In this document: positions 1-11,200 of the stretch, in pieces
How positions within the stretch are numbered: position 1 is the first letter of the stretch
Layout: every line of letters starts with the position of its first letter
Source of the DNA: Henckelia pumila
Taxonomy: Eukaryota; Streptophyta; Magnoliopsida; Lamiales; Gesneriaceae
Direction: 5' to 3'
Length of the DNA: 64,000 bases
Assembly: GCF_033568475.1 (NCBI RefSeq)
Contig: NC_133122.1
Coordinates: forward strand, 145,404,861-145,468,860
Program-made: the position numbers and the translations under genes
Notes under the pieces: generated by a model
Told to the model about the DNA's origin: nothing
What the model saw: only the letters and a program-made list of their open reading frames with translations
The model's database searches: none

Positions 1-135
1 AAAACATGAGAATTGAAATATGATTTCTGAAATGCAACACATAAATTTCACATAAATAACAAAATATGAGCGTATAATATTGATAAATACAATTAATTTG
101 TATTATCCAAAATTAAGTTGCTCGAATTTTATATT

Positions 136-150
136 AAGCTCCCCCTTAAT
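136..150 (-). other. copia-1 polypurine tract
   Basis: On the minus strand this reads ATTAAGGGGGAGCTT, a typical purine run that primes plus-strand synthesis. It lies about 35 bases past the RNase H stop codon. I could not see a clear TG start of the 3' LTR in the remaining 135 bases. Confidence 0.7.
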
Positions 151-183
151 ATGTCATTATCTTTAGAATATGTCAACAAGTGA

Positions 184-1930
184 TTACAACTCAATCATGC
201 CAAGTTCACCACGCAAACGAATAAAAGTATTTTCATCTAGTGGTTTTGTAAAAATATCGGCAATTTGATTTGACGTGTCAACATATTGAAGTTCAACTTC
301 ATTTCGTTCGATGTGGTCACGAATAAAATGATGACGAATGTCAATATGTTTGGTGCACGAATGTTGAATCGGATTCTTTGTTAGACATATGGCGCTAGTG
401 TTGTCACAGAAAATAGGGATTTTTGAAAAAGAGACGCTATAGTCGAGCAATTGATGCTTCATCCAAAGAATTTGCGCACAACAACTACCAGCAGCCATAT
501 ATTCGGCTTCGGTCGTTGACAACGCAACACAATTTTGTTTCTTTGAAAACCAAGAAACTAAATTTACGGTCCACCTTATATCCACCAAAGTCGGCATCGC
601 AATAAGCTTTTAAATCAAAGAAAGAATTTTTCGAATACCACAAGCCGAGATTTTGAGTATTTGAAAAATATTTGAAAATGCGTTTTAAGGCGAACAAATG
701 TGATTCCTTTGGACATGATTGAAATCGTGCACACAAGCAAACACTAAACATAATGTCCGGCCTACTGACAGTAGCATATAATAAGGAGCCAATCATACTA
801 CGAAAGGAAGATTGATCTACAGATTTACCATTTTCATCCTTGTCGAGTCTGATTGCTGTGCTCATCGGTGTGGATGATGATTTGGTGTTCTCCATCCCAA
901 ACTTCTTTAGAATCTCCTTGATGTATTTGCTTTGGTTCACAAAGAACCCATCTTTGCACTGTTTGATTTGCAATCCGAAGAAATAATTAAGTTCCCCTAT
1001 CATGCTCATCTCAAAGTGATCCTGCATCAACTTAGAGAATTCTTGACAAAGAGTTTCATTAGTAGAACCAAAAATTATATCATCAACATAAATTTGCACA
1101 ATCAATAAATAATCTTTGACATGTTTGGTAAACAAAGTAATATCAATCTTTCCTCTTGAAAAATCATTTGAAATAAGGAAAGTTGATAGTTTTTCATACC
1201 AAGCTCGAGGAGCTTGTTTCAAACCATACAAAGCTTTGTTTAGTCTATACACATGATCAGGTAATAATGCATCAACAAAACTATCAGGTTATTCAATATA
1301 AACTTCCTCTTTCAATTCACCGTTAAGAAATGCACTTTTGACATCCATTTGAAATAACTTAAAATTTCTAGAGCAAGCAAAAGCAAGTAGCATGCGAATA
1401 AATTCTAGTCTAGCAACAGGCGCATAAGTTTCATCATAATCTATGCCTTCTTCTTGACTATATCCTTTAGCAACAAGCCTAGCTTTATTTCTAGTGATAG
1501 TGCCATGCTCGTCAAGTTTATTCCTAAACACCCATTTAGTTCCAATAATAGATCTATCATGTGGCCTAGGAACAAGAAACCAAACATCATTGCGTTTAAA
1601 CTCATTCAACTCATCTTGCATCGCAATTATCCATGCATCATCTAATAAAGCATCATCTATGCATTTAGGTTCAATATGCGAAACAAAGGCAAGATGATTA
1701 AAAATATTATTAAGAGAGGATCGAGTAGTTACTCCCTTCGAAGGACTTCCAATGATAAGATCCATAGGATGATCTTTGTGAAGCGTCCAATCCTTCGGAA
1801 GTGATGTTTCCTCAACAGAAACATTTAGATCATTTAGACTTGAGGATGCCAAATCTTCTTCGAGTAATTCTACATCATCAATGTTAGTGCGAACAATAGT
1901 AGACATAGATTCATCAAAAATCACATGCAT
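184..1930 (-). pseudogene. copia-1 reverse transcriptase and RNase H (broken)
   Basis: The RT domain begins near 1,650 ([29 protein letters not shown]) and includes [21 protein letters not shown] and the catalytic YVDD within QIYVDDIIFGST. RNase H carries YCDADFGG, STTEAEYMA, FCDNTSA and KHIDIRHHFIRD, ending in DIFTKPLDE. A stop codon at about 1,286-1,288 separates the RT fingers from LYGLKQAP in the same frame. A frameshift near 560-600 divides RNase H. The catalytic residues themselves are preserved. By family, this enzyme would copy element RNA to DNA in cytoplasmic particles. Confidence 0.92.
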
Positions 1931-1933
1931 AGA

Positions 1934-2986
1934 TTATTCAACAAGTAAATTACGTTTATTAAAAACTCTAAAAGCCTTACTTGTGGTAGAATATCCGAGA
2001 AAGATACCTTTGTCGGATTTGGCATCAAATTTGCCAAGGTTGTCATTACCATTGTTATGTATGTAGCATTTGGAACCGAACAGTCGAAAGTAAGAAATGT
2101 TAGGCTTTCTCCCTCTCCATAATTCATATGGAGTTTTCTTGAGAATTGGCCTTATTGATACACGATTAATGATGTAACAAGCAGTGTTCATTGCTTCAGC
2201 CCAAAAATATTTTGGTAGAGAATGCTCACATATCATGGTCCTCGCAATCTCCACAAGTGTCCTATTTTTCCTCTCAACGACCCCGTTTTGTTGAGGAGTC
2301 CTAGGACAAAAAAAATTGTGACCGATGCCTTTTTCTTCACAAAAGTTTGAAAAACTCTCATTTTGAAATTCAGTTCCGTGGTCACTACAGATCTACTTTA
2401 TTGAAAGATTTTTCTCATTCTCAACTCGTTTAACAAAAGTTTTAAAATAATCAAAGGCATCATTTTTGTGGTCTAAAAACAATGTCCACGTGTAACGTGA
2501 AAAATCATCCACAATGACAAATGCATAAAGCTTTCCTCCTAGGCTAGAGTTCCTTGATGGACCATATAGATCTAGGTGAAGAAGTTCAAGGGGCATAGAA
2601 GTAGATACAAAATTTTTGCTTTTAAAAGATTCTCTTGTATGTTTGCCAAGTTGACATGCATCACAAATAGAATCTAATTTTAAATTGAGTTTTGGCATAC
2701 CAACAACTAAATCAAGTTTAAAAAGTTTTTCTATGGTACTAGGACCAACATGACCTAGTCGTCTATGCCAAAGAATGTTGTCATCAACATTCAAAGATAC
2801 AAGGCTTTTAATATTTGATAAAAATAAATTATTTAAAGAAATCTTGTATATATTTTCACTTCTATAACCTTTGAAATTTATGGATTTGTCAGTCATGAGT
2901 GATATGGTGCAGTGTTGGGGAGTGAATTTGACTTCATAACCTCTATCGCACAATTGACTTATATAGTAAATTATGTTTAAGCCCAT
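1934..2986 (-). pseudogene. copia-1 GAG-pre-integrase and integrase (broken)
   Basis: The GAG-pre-integrase region shows LWHRRLGH and CDACQLGKHTR, the HHCC zinc-binding pattern. The integrase core follows with LHLDLYGPS and IVDDFSRYTW. An in-frame stop at 2,393-2,395 precedes the second catalytic Asp (SDHGTEF). The catalytic Glu region (NGVVERKNRT) and YFWAEAMNTACYIINR follow and remain recognisable. A further stop near 1,931-1,933 separates integrase from the RT linker. The amino end overlaps the protease frame through a small indel near 2,965-2,980. Confidence 0.88.
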
Positions 2987-4196
2987 TCACTAGGAGTACA
3001 TCATCAATCAAGCAAGATTCAGATAACCCTATTGAGCCGATTCCTTCGACAACTCCTTTGCTGTTGTCTCCAAAGGTGACAGTTCCCTTCTCCTTTGGTT
3101 TAATGGATTGTAGAAGCTCCTTGTTTCCCGTCATATGTCTAGAACATCCACTGTCTAGATACCATATGCTAGGGAGAACATTTTTCCTATTTCCCTCATC
3201 ATTGTCGTCGGAGGTGATGTCATCATCTTTGGCCATGAGACAAAGGTTGGCTTCCTCATCGTCGTCATCGCTATCGCTCCAAGTGGCTATGAGTGCTTTC
3301 TTCTTGCCTTTGTCATATTTCTTCTTGAGAGGGCACTCATTTGCATAATGCCCTTGTTGTTGACAATTGTAGCAAGTAACTTCCTTATCCGTCTTCTTTT
3401 TGAAGTTGTTTTCTCGCATGAATTTTTTGAATTTTCTTGCGAAGAGAGCCATATCATCATCTTCTTCTTCGACTTGGGTGGATAAGGCAATCCTCTTTGT
3501 CTTGGTTTTCTCATCCTCCTTCTTTGACTCTTTTCTTGTAGCCACTTCCAACTCATGGGTTTTTAGTGTCCCATGTAGTTGATCAAGATCGTAGGATGCG
3601 TTGTCGTCTTTGTTGGACTCAATGATGGCCGTCCTCTTGGCATCCCACTCCTTGGGTAGGGCGCGTAGAGCTCTTCTCCAAACTTGCTTGGATGGATACT
3701 TTTCTCCAAGTTGGGCTAACTCATTGATGATTTGAGTAAGCCTTTGGAACATAGTATCTACATCTTCGTTTGATTCCATCTCGAATGTTTCATATTTGAG
3801 TTGGAGTAGATCGATCTTCGTCTCTTTAACTTGATTAGTCCCTTCATGGAATATCTCCAACTTGTCCCATATCTCTTTAGCTAATGAGCACATTGAGATT
3901 CGGTTGTACTCATTCATATCTAAGGAACAATGAAGAATATTCATGGCTTTAGCATTTTGAGAAATTAATCGCATGTCCTCCTTGGAAAATTCGTCCATTT
4001 TCTTGGGAATTTTGACACCCTCAACCTCTTTAGTAGGTATATAGGGACCTTTCACAATAACTTTCCAAAGATCATAATCTACGGATTGGATATATAGGGA
4101 CATTTGGTTTTTCCAATATCCGTAGTTTATGCCATTGAAAAGAGAAGGACGATTTGTTGATTGCCCTTGAGCATAGTCGCTCGCTAGATTTGCCAT
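2943..4196 (-). pseudogene. copia-1 gag and aspartic protease
   Basis: This 417-residue frame starts MANLASDYAQG and has the UBN2-type gag signature (FNGINYGYWKNQM, LWKVIVKGP, EIWDKLEIFHEG). A CCHC zinc knuckle (CYNCQQQGHYANEC) lies about residue 270. The aspartic protease active site WYLDSGCSRHMTG follows near residue 345. The start ATG lies 33 bases inside the primer-binding site, as expected. The frame runs into LYKSIVR and stops where related proteins continue into GAG-pre-integrase, so the polyprotein is frame-shifted at its carboxyl end. Confidence 0.9.
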
Positions 4197-4228
4197 AGAG
4201 CCTTTTTGAAAATATTTTGTAAAAAGGT

Positions 4229-4241
4229 GGCTCTGATACCA
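4229..4241 (-). other. copia-1 primer-binding site (initiator tRNA-Met)
   Basis: The minus strand reads TGGTATCAGAGCC, complementary to the 3' end of plant initiator tRNA-Met. It is two bases inside the LTR end (CTAACA, 4,244-4,249 on the plus strand). Confidence 0.92.
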
Positions 4242-4790
4242 CTTGTTAGAACCTAATGGGGGGGGGGGATTTAGGTTCTATTGGCAACTTTAGCAATTTA
4301 AAGCGATTATGCTAGTACGCAAGCGGAAGACTTAAAGCAATTAATAATAAGTGCGGTAAATAAATGCGTAATGTAAATAAAAAGGATAAGAGATGTTTAT
4401 GGAAGTTCGACGATAAATCGTCTACGTCTCCCCTTCTTGGTTAAGATCGATTAACCAAGGATCCACTAGCACTTCAACGTCTTGGCCTTGATGGCTCCAA
4501 GGATAGCCGTACAACTCAACACGATCACCGTGCCGATACAACTCGAACACTTGGCCTTAAGGGCTCCAAGGATAGCCTCAACACAACACTTGGCTTCACA
4601 ATCAAGTGCTTACAATGATAGCACAACACACTTGGCTTCATACTCAAGTGTTTACAACAATAGCACAACCAACTCACAAACTATTTTTACAAACACTCTC
4701 AAATATATCACACAAACACTTTGATAGTGAGAAATTGCTTGCAAAGGAGAGAAGAGATGAGTTGGGATGTCTCCAAATAAACTTGGATGG

Positions 4791-4803
4791 CCTCTATTTA
4801 TAG
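4791..4803 (-). promoter_or_regulatory. copia-1 LTR TATA box
   Basis: The minus strand reads CTATAAATAGAGG, a strong plant TATA box. It sits between the repeat-rich U3 and the R/U5 part, so transcription toward the gag start is expected to begin near 4,765. Confidence 0.7.
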
Positions 4804-4918
4804 TTGGCAAAGATTTGAATCTGATTTGAGTGCTTGAAGCGTGTGTTAAGAAGTCAAGGAGAGACAAAAAGTGTTCGGCGCCGCTGCCATCTTTTTCCCA
4901 GCACTGAGCGGATTTTGT

Positions 4919-5475
4919 GGAAAAATCATATCTTCCAATATAACCGTTGGATTGATCTGAAATGTGAACTGAAGCTTTAAAACATCTAGATCTTTATTCT
5001 GAACGGTGGAGATTTTATTTGAACTAGTCAAACATTTCCAGTAATTTTTGGAAGTCACTTCATCATGTTTTCGAACCTGTTCTGTGCAACAAATTTGAAA
5101 AATTCATATCTCTTAATCCATCCGTTGGATTGACCCGAAATTTGAAAAGAAGCTTTATAACATAATAATACTGAATCTGATTGGTGGAGATGTAATTTGG
5201 ATTTCTCAAACATTCCCAGTTATTTTCTGAAGTCGAATCTTCATGGTTTCATTCCTTGCAGAAGTGGGTACTGTGCAGCATATATGGAAAAATTAATATC
5301 TCTCATTCTAGCCGTTGGATTGCTCTCAAATTTGGACAGTACTTGTAACACTTCTTTATCTAGATTATGACCGGTGGAGATTCGATTTGGAGTCATAGAA
5401 AAAGTCCAGTAATTTTTGGAAGTTGCTGCTCCATACTTTGGCTTCTTCTTGTCTTTTTCTTCATATCTCTTAACA
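4919..5475 (-). repeat. Three diverged 180-190 bp tandem repeats in copia-1 U3
   Basis: Units begin near 4,919, 5,096 and 5,286. Each contains the series AAAAAT-CATATCT, CCGTTGGATTG, GGTGGAGAT and CCAGT(T/A)ATTTT(T)GGAAGT in the same order. A partial fourth unit begins near 5,458 (TTCATATCTCTTAAC). Arrays at this position upstream of the TATA box are typical of LTR enhancer regions; that role is inferred. Confidence 0.75.
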
Positions 5476-5579
5476 ATGTTCCATCCATTCAATGAGCAAT
5501 ACAAGACTTTATAAATACATGTATAGCTTCAAAATAACTTTCAATAATTTATTTTTTAATAAATCTAATCTGCAAAATC

Positions 5580-6455
5580 TCACTTTAAATGGTTAGTAAC
5601 AATTAACCGAGTTTTGTAATCATCAAAACATAATATTATGAGACTTGTTAATGCATTAAAAATATTAATCTCATAACACGAGATTTCTATGCGTTTAAGG
5701 CGTAACATCTCAGATTCTGTAAAAAAGCCGCTACAGTATCTGCATGGTACTTTCCCATTTGGAGTGAGCTTAGTAAGGACTGCTGCCCACCAATCGTCGC
5801 TGACATCTGTAAATAATACCAAGTCATCCTCATCAACTGGTATAGCCATTTTTGGGAGTTTCTTACATATCTTCTTCAGTTGGTTTACCTCTTTAGTATG
5901 GTCATCGGTCCATATAAACCTTGCGTCCTTTTTTAACAAAGGACTGAACACCTTCCTGTATATTGCAAGGTTGTTTATGAACATCCCTGCAAAATTAACC
6001 ACTCCGAGAAAACTTTGGAGTTGTTTTACGTCTTTGAGTTTATCTGAAAAATTCTGTACTTTTTTCACAATATGGGGATGTAGAATAATTCCAGATTCAT
6101 CAATCTCTATGCCAAGGAATTCGATTTTCCTTGTTGCTATGACTGCTTTCTTTTCAGATAAAACCAGTCCTTCTTGTTTACAAATTTTAGAGAAAATTTC
6201 TAAGTGTTTAACATGTTCGTCTATGTTTTTTGATGCTATAAAAATATCATCAATATAAACAAACATAAAGTTAAAATAATTTTTAAACAGATTATCCATT
6301 TTTCTTTGAAATATCAGGGGTGCTTTAGCCAATCCCATAGGCATAACTTTCCAAATATAGTGTCCTTGTGGAGTAGAAAAAGCTATGAATTTTTTACTGC
6401 CTTCTTCCATTCGAATCTGGTAGAAACCAGACTTAAAATCAAATTTTGAGAACAC
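5580..6455 (-). pseudogene. Caulimovirid reverse transcriptase core and RNase H
   Basis: The frame opens with KFDFKSGFYQIRM and continues with FSTPQGHYIWKVMPMGL, the catalytic YIDD in FMFVYIDDIFIAS, and FLGIEIDESG. RNase H follows (LFTDVSDDWWAAVL, CRYCSG, EISCYEIN). It is in the same frame as the protease-RT frame to its right, separated by a single TAA at 6,504-6,506. The protein ends TNHLK and the last part of RNase H looks truncated, next to the copia-1 LTR. By family, it would convert pregenomic RNA to DNA in cytoplasmic particles. Confidence 0.88.
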
Positions 6456-6503
6456 TTTGGCATTTCGAACGCAACTTATTAAATGTTCTCTACTGGGTAT
6501 AAA

Positions 6504-7460
6504 TTACTCATCAAACTCCAGGATTTTATTAATACCTTGGTAGTTAATAACTAGACTGGGTTTTCCTATTTTTATTTCACCATGATTTCTCACCAGAAAA
6601 CATGGGCTGCTATATGGTGAAACTCCTTCTTTGATTAGACCAAAGTTCAAATGTTCCTTGATAATCATTCTCATATCCTTTTGATCTATTATGTTCATCG
6701 GGATAGACTTATATAAGACGAATTCATACTCTTTGCCTTCCTTTAGAGTAAGACTGGCTTTGAGTTGATTTCTATCCCACCATGCCAAAGGATGCTCGTT
6801 GTAACTTTCTTTGAGCCTCTTTTTGACATCTTCAAGGGATACGTTATTATCTAACTCTATATCTCTGTGATTTAGAGTTACCTTGAGAAGCTCCATATCC
6901 TCTGTTTGGAGTTCTTGTTCTATTGTTATTTTCAACATGGTTTCTCCAAACCTTATTGAATTTTTCATTTTTGGGTGAAAAAGTTGTCCTTTATCACCAC
7001 GCTGGCTGTGAAATATTATCGGCAATTGGCGATAAAAAGCAACCTTGAGTCTTTGAACGATAATTTTATGATCACAAATTGTAGTGAACATAAGTCTTTT
7101 TGACTCATTGTCTTGTGTGTACTTCTTAAACATTTGTAAGAAGTTATTTTCTAACAGGATATCAGCTCCTGTATCATGGAAATAGATTGGTGGTGTCTTT
7201 ATCTTGTACCAAGGTGTTTGATCTGCTCCGCCCATAAGGATCTCTGCTTGTTTTATTCCTTTGAAAAGAATTAAAATTCTTCGAGAGAAATCTCGTCCAG
7301 CAATTTTTGGCAATTCTTCTTCACATTCTTCAGGAAAGACACCTCTTTTTGCTGTACAAATTCCTGCTCCCGAGTCAATATAAGCTGCAAAGTATTCAGT
7401 CTTATATTGTTCATACCACATCCCTATCGGAATGTATATGGAGAAAGGACTTGTTGTCAT
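6504..7460 (-). pseudogene. Caulimovirid aspartic protease and start of RT
   Basis: The protease active site AAYIDSGAGIC lies near residue 30. RT fingers motifs GLIKEGVSPYSSPCFLV and KPSLVINYQGINK lie at the end of the frame, after which one TAA stop interrupts the RT domain. The start ATG at 7,458-7,460 overlaps the preceding small frame as ATGA. Caulimovirids often join consecutive frames in this way for coupled or reinitiated translation; use of that mechanism here is inference. Confidence 0.85.
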
Positions 7461-7781
7461 TTTTTAAAGGGATTACTAAATGGCCCCGCCATTTTTAACA
7501 GACTGTGTTGTAACTCAGTAATCCGATTAAGACTATTCACCTTTAGTTTTCCTAAGGCCTCAGAAGGTAGAGTATGGTTACTCATTTCTACTTCTTCAAT
7601 GCGTTCTAGTAAATCATGTTCATGACTTACTAATTTCAACAGTTTCTTCTTCCTCTGTTTGTAAATAGACTTTTCGAATCTGATTTAGGGATTGTCCCTT
7701 ATCCAATTCTCTTGGTTTTCCATCTCGTAGAATTCTTATTGAATCCTCCAAGTCTTTTCTTTTTCCATGAATTCTATTCAT
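7457..7781 (-). pseudogene. Small basic/coiled protein frame between movement protein and PR-RT, frameshifted
   Basis: An ATG at 7,779-7,781 overlaps the movement-protein stop as ATGA and opens a charged 53-codon frame (starts MNRIHGKRKDLED). A shift near 7,640 leads to a second frame (LLERIEEVEM, LNRITELQHSLLKM) ending with TGA at 7,457-7,459, which overlaps the PR-RT start as ATGA. Together it looks like one roughly 105-codon gene with a frameshift and heptad-like leucines. I do not recognise a domain. Its place matches the small second ORF I recall in cavemoviruses. Confidence 0.55.
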
Positions 7782-9045
7782 TTTTCAAAGCATTTCCATG
7801 GTTTATGGTCCTCAAGAAACTCTAGGCCAAGAATGAGCTGATCCACTTCTTTTCCTGGAATTCCACAAATTTGAACTTCCAATTCTCCAATATTTATCAC
7901 TCCTTGGTAAGTTCCTTTTTCCTGTTGTTCCAAATAGTAAATCGAGTTACAAGGGAACTGGTTCCGATGACTTGTAATTTCGAATACTATTTTCACTTCT
8001 TTCCATCTTCTGGAGATCTAAGTTTTCCTATTATAGAAAACTCCTTTTCTTCTGGTGGAATTTCTTGAATAGGAGATTTGTCCCATCTCCTACTTGTCAT
8101 TCGGTCTTCTTGGAAATATAACCTTCGGGGTTATATTTTAAGGTCTCTGTATAGAACCGGTCTGTCTTGAATTTGAAAGTCTGTTTCCTGAATTAAAAGA
8201 AACTCAATCCTTTCCGGGTATATTGCTTGAGCAACTTTCCCAAAGATCTCTGGAATTTCAATGAACTCATTTCTAATAAATAATTCAGAATGGTGAGTAT
8301 TAGAAAGAGCATATGAAATTTGATATGTAATAGAATATGGCCTATTACCTTCCTACATTAGTCTTTTTTCCTTGAAGTTTTGATGCAACGTCAATGCTTG
8401 ACTAAAATTTCTATCAGCTAAATTGTAGGTTATTCTTGGATAAATAACTCCCACAATTTTTCCTGCACACAAATTTCTCGAGATAGTTCCTAGAACCGCA
8501 TCTTGTATATTCCCCATTTTTTTATCGTATACTACGATATCTATGGTTGTATCTATTCCCTCTTTAAAAGTAGCTTTGATCATAATCTGGATTGCTCCAA
8601 TATGAATCCAAAACATTGTCTTTGCTACTTCTGCTTTTAATTTATGTAATTTCTCTCGAATTTCTTCAAAGGAAATTAACTGCATCTCAATTTGATTACT
8701 GGTTAATTCCATAGGGATCGCCATTTCCCTTCTGGATACCTTATAAATCAAATTATGTCTTCTTTGTCTTAGCCCTAGGTTTCCTAAGACTCTTTCAACT
8801 TTTCCTGCCGAAGATCTTTGGTACTTCTGTAATGTTGGATTTTCTCTCATAATCCTTTGGACCATATTATGAGATATCGTGGTTTGACTAAAGAACCCAG
8901 CCAAACTCTCATGTGTTTCATGCCAAAACACTTCCTCTTTACTCTGATTCTGATTCTGATTCTGATTCTGATTCATCCTCAGAAACTTCTTGACTAAACA
9001 ATATCTCTTCTTTGTATATGCTTTCATTTGAGGGGATATCCTCAA
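7778..9045 (-). pseudogene. Caulimovirid movement protein (30K family), broken
   Basis: The core motif HIGAIQIMIKATF, followed by GIDTTIDIVV, AVLGTISRNLCAGK and YPRITYNLAD, is typical of caulimovirid movement proteins, which form tubules at plasmodesmata. A TAG at about 8,353-8,355 ends the first frame. The next stretch (YALSNTHHSELFIRNEF, PEIFGKVAQAIYPERIEF) stays open to about 8,150. After further disruption, a third frame (7,778-7,996: YQGVINIGELEVQICG, LGLEFLEDHKPW) completes it. At least two breaks inactivate it. The serine/glutamate-rich spacer near 8,940-8,975 comes from a CTGATT-type repeat. Confidence 0.8.
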
Positions 9046-9536
9046 ATTGATATACTTGGACTAGATCTTGAAATAAGACCGCATCATTCATATCTGGTGT
9101 TGCTTCAAAGAGTTTAACTTTTTTTTTTCTCGTTTTATGGACAATTTGTAGATATATGTCCTCTTGCTCCACATGTCCAGCAGTTGCAATCCTTGAAACT
9201 TTCACCGGCTCTTGTATGAGTTCTTCTGAAAGTTCTTCTTTATGGTGTTCTTCCCCTGCTTTGTGATGAGCTTGTTGCTGGAGATGTTCTTGTAGGTCCA
9301 CTTCTTCTACCCGATCTATAGGATCTGGCCTTTTGTTTGGACTAAAATGTTTTTGGTTTCCAAGAACTTTTCATTCTTTTATTATAGGGATTATTACTGA
9401 ATTTCTTCCTTTTAAATTCCTGTGAGCTGTTTTCAATGATCGTTGGAAGATCATTTTCTTTACAACATAAATGTGTACGTTTATCTATACCTCTTATTTT
9501 CTTATAGTTCTTCTGTAATGCTGTCATAGGCATCAT
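8939..9536 (-). pseudogene. Coat-like protein carboxyl end with CCHC zinc knuckle, frameshifted
   Basis: A frame from 9,536 (MMPMTALQKNYKK) continues the coat-like protein in a shifted register and is basic (KRKKFSNNPYNKRMKSSWK), as expected for nucleic-acid binding. A CX2CX4HX4C knuckle (CWTCGARGHISTNC) is present at about 9,145-9,186 in one register. The longer open frame through the same DNA reads a different phase, so a shift lies nearby. The acidic tail (DESESESE) precedes the movement domain. Confidence 0.7.
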
Positions 9537-10735
9537 TCTGCCAATTTTCCTTTCAAAAAGAAGGCGCGTCTTGCCAATGTATCAAGATTACCTAGAACGT
9601 ATTCTTTAATCAGCATTTCTCTCCAGGGACTTGACATTTTTGCGAAAAATAGCTGAATAGCTACATTTTCCTTGACTCCCGAATTCCATCTGTATTTATT
9701 GAATAACATAATGTATTCATCAACTAAACAGATATCATGTAAATCGAGGCTATACAGAGCTTGAGTATATCTTCTCTTTTTCTCTGTATCTTGATTATTG
9801 AAATAGTCTACCCCTATGAATTGTGCTTTAAATAGGGTGGCCATTCTTCCTTCAATCTCATTGAGGAATTCTCCTGCTAATATTGATTCCTTAGTTTCTG
9901 GCATAGTCATCTCCCAAGAGATCTTGACAGATCCCATTAGACTCATTTCTAGAAGTTTAATGAATCCTTCTTTATTGAGATCTAATGTTCCTGCTACTAT
10001 TCTCATAGCTGATGTCCAATCATCTATGAGATCTTCTCTGTTTTTGAAGTCCAGAACATCAAGGTTTAACATAACCCCGTAAGGATGTATTGGATCTAAA
10101 ATAGTTTTTTCGTAAGGAGTTTGATGGAGTGGAATTTTACTCCTTCTTGATCTGGTTCCTGCTGGATGTGAATTTTTTCCAACCTGGAACTCACTATGTG
10201 GTTCTTCTGTTTTAACCACATATCTTGGGGGATTTCCTATGAGTTGTTCACCCTCAGGGAAATTCATTTTTAGATTTACTACTTTGAGATTCGCAAAAGA
10301 ATCCGCAAGATCTTGTAGATCCTCGAGATTTAATCTTTCTAAAGTAGTCATCAGATAGTGTTTTTTTTTTTTTTTTTTTTCTGAAACTGATTTTATAAGA
10401 TTAATCATCATTTCATCATCAGTTAAAGGTTTTTGAACCATTTTGGTTTTACCTTTCTGATGTAACAAAGGTTCGGTACCAAACGAGAGTGGTAACTTTC
10501 CTCCTGTATTTCCTTTTCTAGAACCAAAAGTGTGTTTTAGATTTATGATTTTATTTTGAAGATCCTTTAGAGTTCCAAGAATTTCTTCTTGTTTCTTAAG
10601 GATTTCTTCAATTTGCCGAGGTATTTCATACAACTGATTGCTGTAATATTGTACCGTCTTTTGAATTTCTCTAAGATCTCCGGAGAGTTTAGAGGAATCT
10701 GGGGTAATATCTAAAAATTGAGAGTTAGAAATCAT
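9533..10735 (-). pseudogene. Caulimovirid coat/gag-like protein, amino-terminal 400 residues
   Basis: The first 90 residues are coiled-coil-like (IQKTVQYYSNQLYEIP, EEILKKQEEILGTLKDLQ). The capsid-like domain follows (DDWTSAMRIVAGTLDLNKEG, MSLMGSVKISWEM, FKAQFIGVDYF, CLVDEYIMLFNKYRWNSG, FFAKMSSPW), a pattern shared with caulimovirid coat proteins. A run of lysines near residue 120 comes from a 20-odd-base T tract at 10,359-10,380. The stop at 9,533-9,535 overlaps the start of the next frame. Start ATG at 10,733-10,735 lies about 210 bases after the primer site. Confidence 0.78.
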
Positions 10736-10943
10736 CTTTCTTTATTCTTTCAAAATTGAGAGCATTAATCACAACCTGTTGTAAGTAATCTATTGTGAAT
10801 AAATTAAATTGTTTATAGGATTTCATATGAATAAAATCCTCTTGATTCAAACCTTCGTTTGAAGTCATCTTTTGTAAAAATCTTCTCCTCAACAAAGAAA
10901 ATATGAATTAACGAATAATATTACGTCTAAATAATTAACCTAA

Positions 10944-10956
10944 GGCTCTGATATCA
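10944..10956 (-). other. Pararetrovirus tRNA-Met primer site
   Basis: The minus strand reads TGATATCAGAGCC, one mismatch from the canonical TGGTATCAGAGCC. It lies upstream of the coat-like frame with no LTR end beside it, as expected for the caulimovirid minus-strand primer site that defines genome position 1. Confidence 0.75.
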
Positions 10957-11200
10957 TTTTTGCGGATAATTCCTTGTACCATAATTAAGCACAAAATCTT
11001 CAGATTTTAGCATAAAGTCTTTAGATTTTAAGCATAAATAAGCATAAATCAAGTACAAGAATTAAACATTTAATTATTCAAGTTTGGTAGACCTAGGGAG
11101 CTATTGCAAAGAATCTTATGGGTAGGGAGCTAAGACAATGTCAAGTTTGAGTTTGAGGATTTATCACCAATTTCCTCTTCTTTTATCATTCTGATTGTTA

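Larger units (their letters stand above)
1..5530 (-). mobile_element. copia-1: Ty1/copia LTR retrotransposon, 5' LTR and internal region
   Basis: Read on the minus strand the order is LTR, tRNA-Met primer site, gag, CCHC knuckle, protease, integrase, RT, RNase H and polypurine tract. Integrase before RT defines Ty1/copia. The coding part is interrupted by at least three in-frame stops and two frameshifts, so this copy cannot encode its proteins. The 3' LTR is cut by, or lies beyond, the left window edge. The upstream (right) boundary is only approximate, between about 5,500 and 5,580, because no second LTR is available to define it. Confidence 0.9.
4244..5530 (-). repeat. copia-1 5' LTR
   Basis: The LTR starts on the plus strand with TGTTAGAACC immediately beside the primer site, so its minus-strand 3' end is CTAACA. 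A G-homopolymer lies at 4,258-4,270. The R/U5 part holds short duplicated units between about 4,480 and 4,675 (two copies of a unit with GGCTCCAAGGATAGCC and two with ACTTGGCTTCA). The U3 part is made largely of about three copies of a 180-190 bp unit. The far end is uncertain, between 5,500 and 5,580. Confidence 0.75.

Noticed and set aside
5580..10735. Viral copy as an active, infectious pararetrovirus
   Set aside because: Stop codons and frameshifts break every frame and the RNase H end and beyond are missing.
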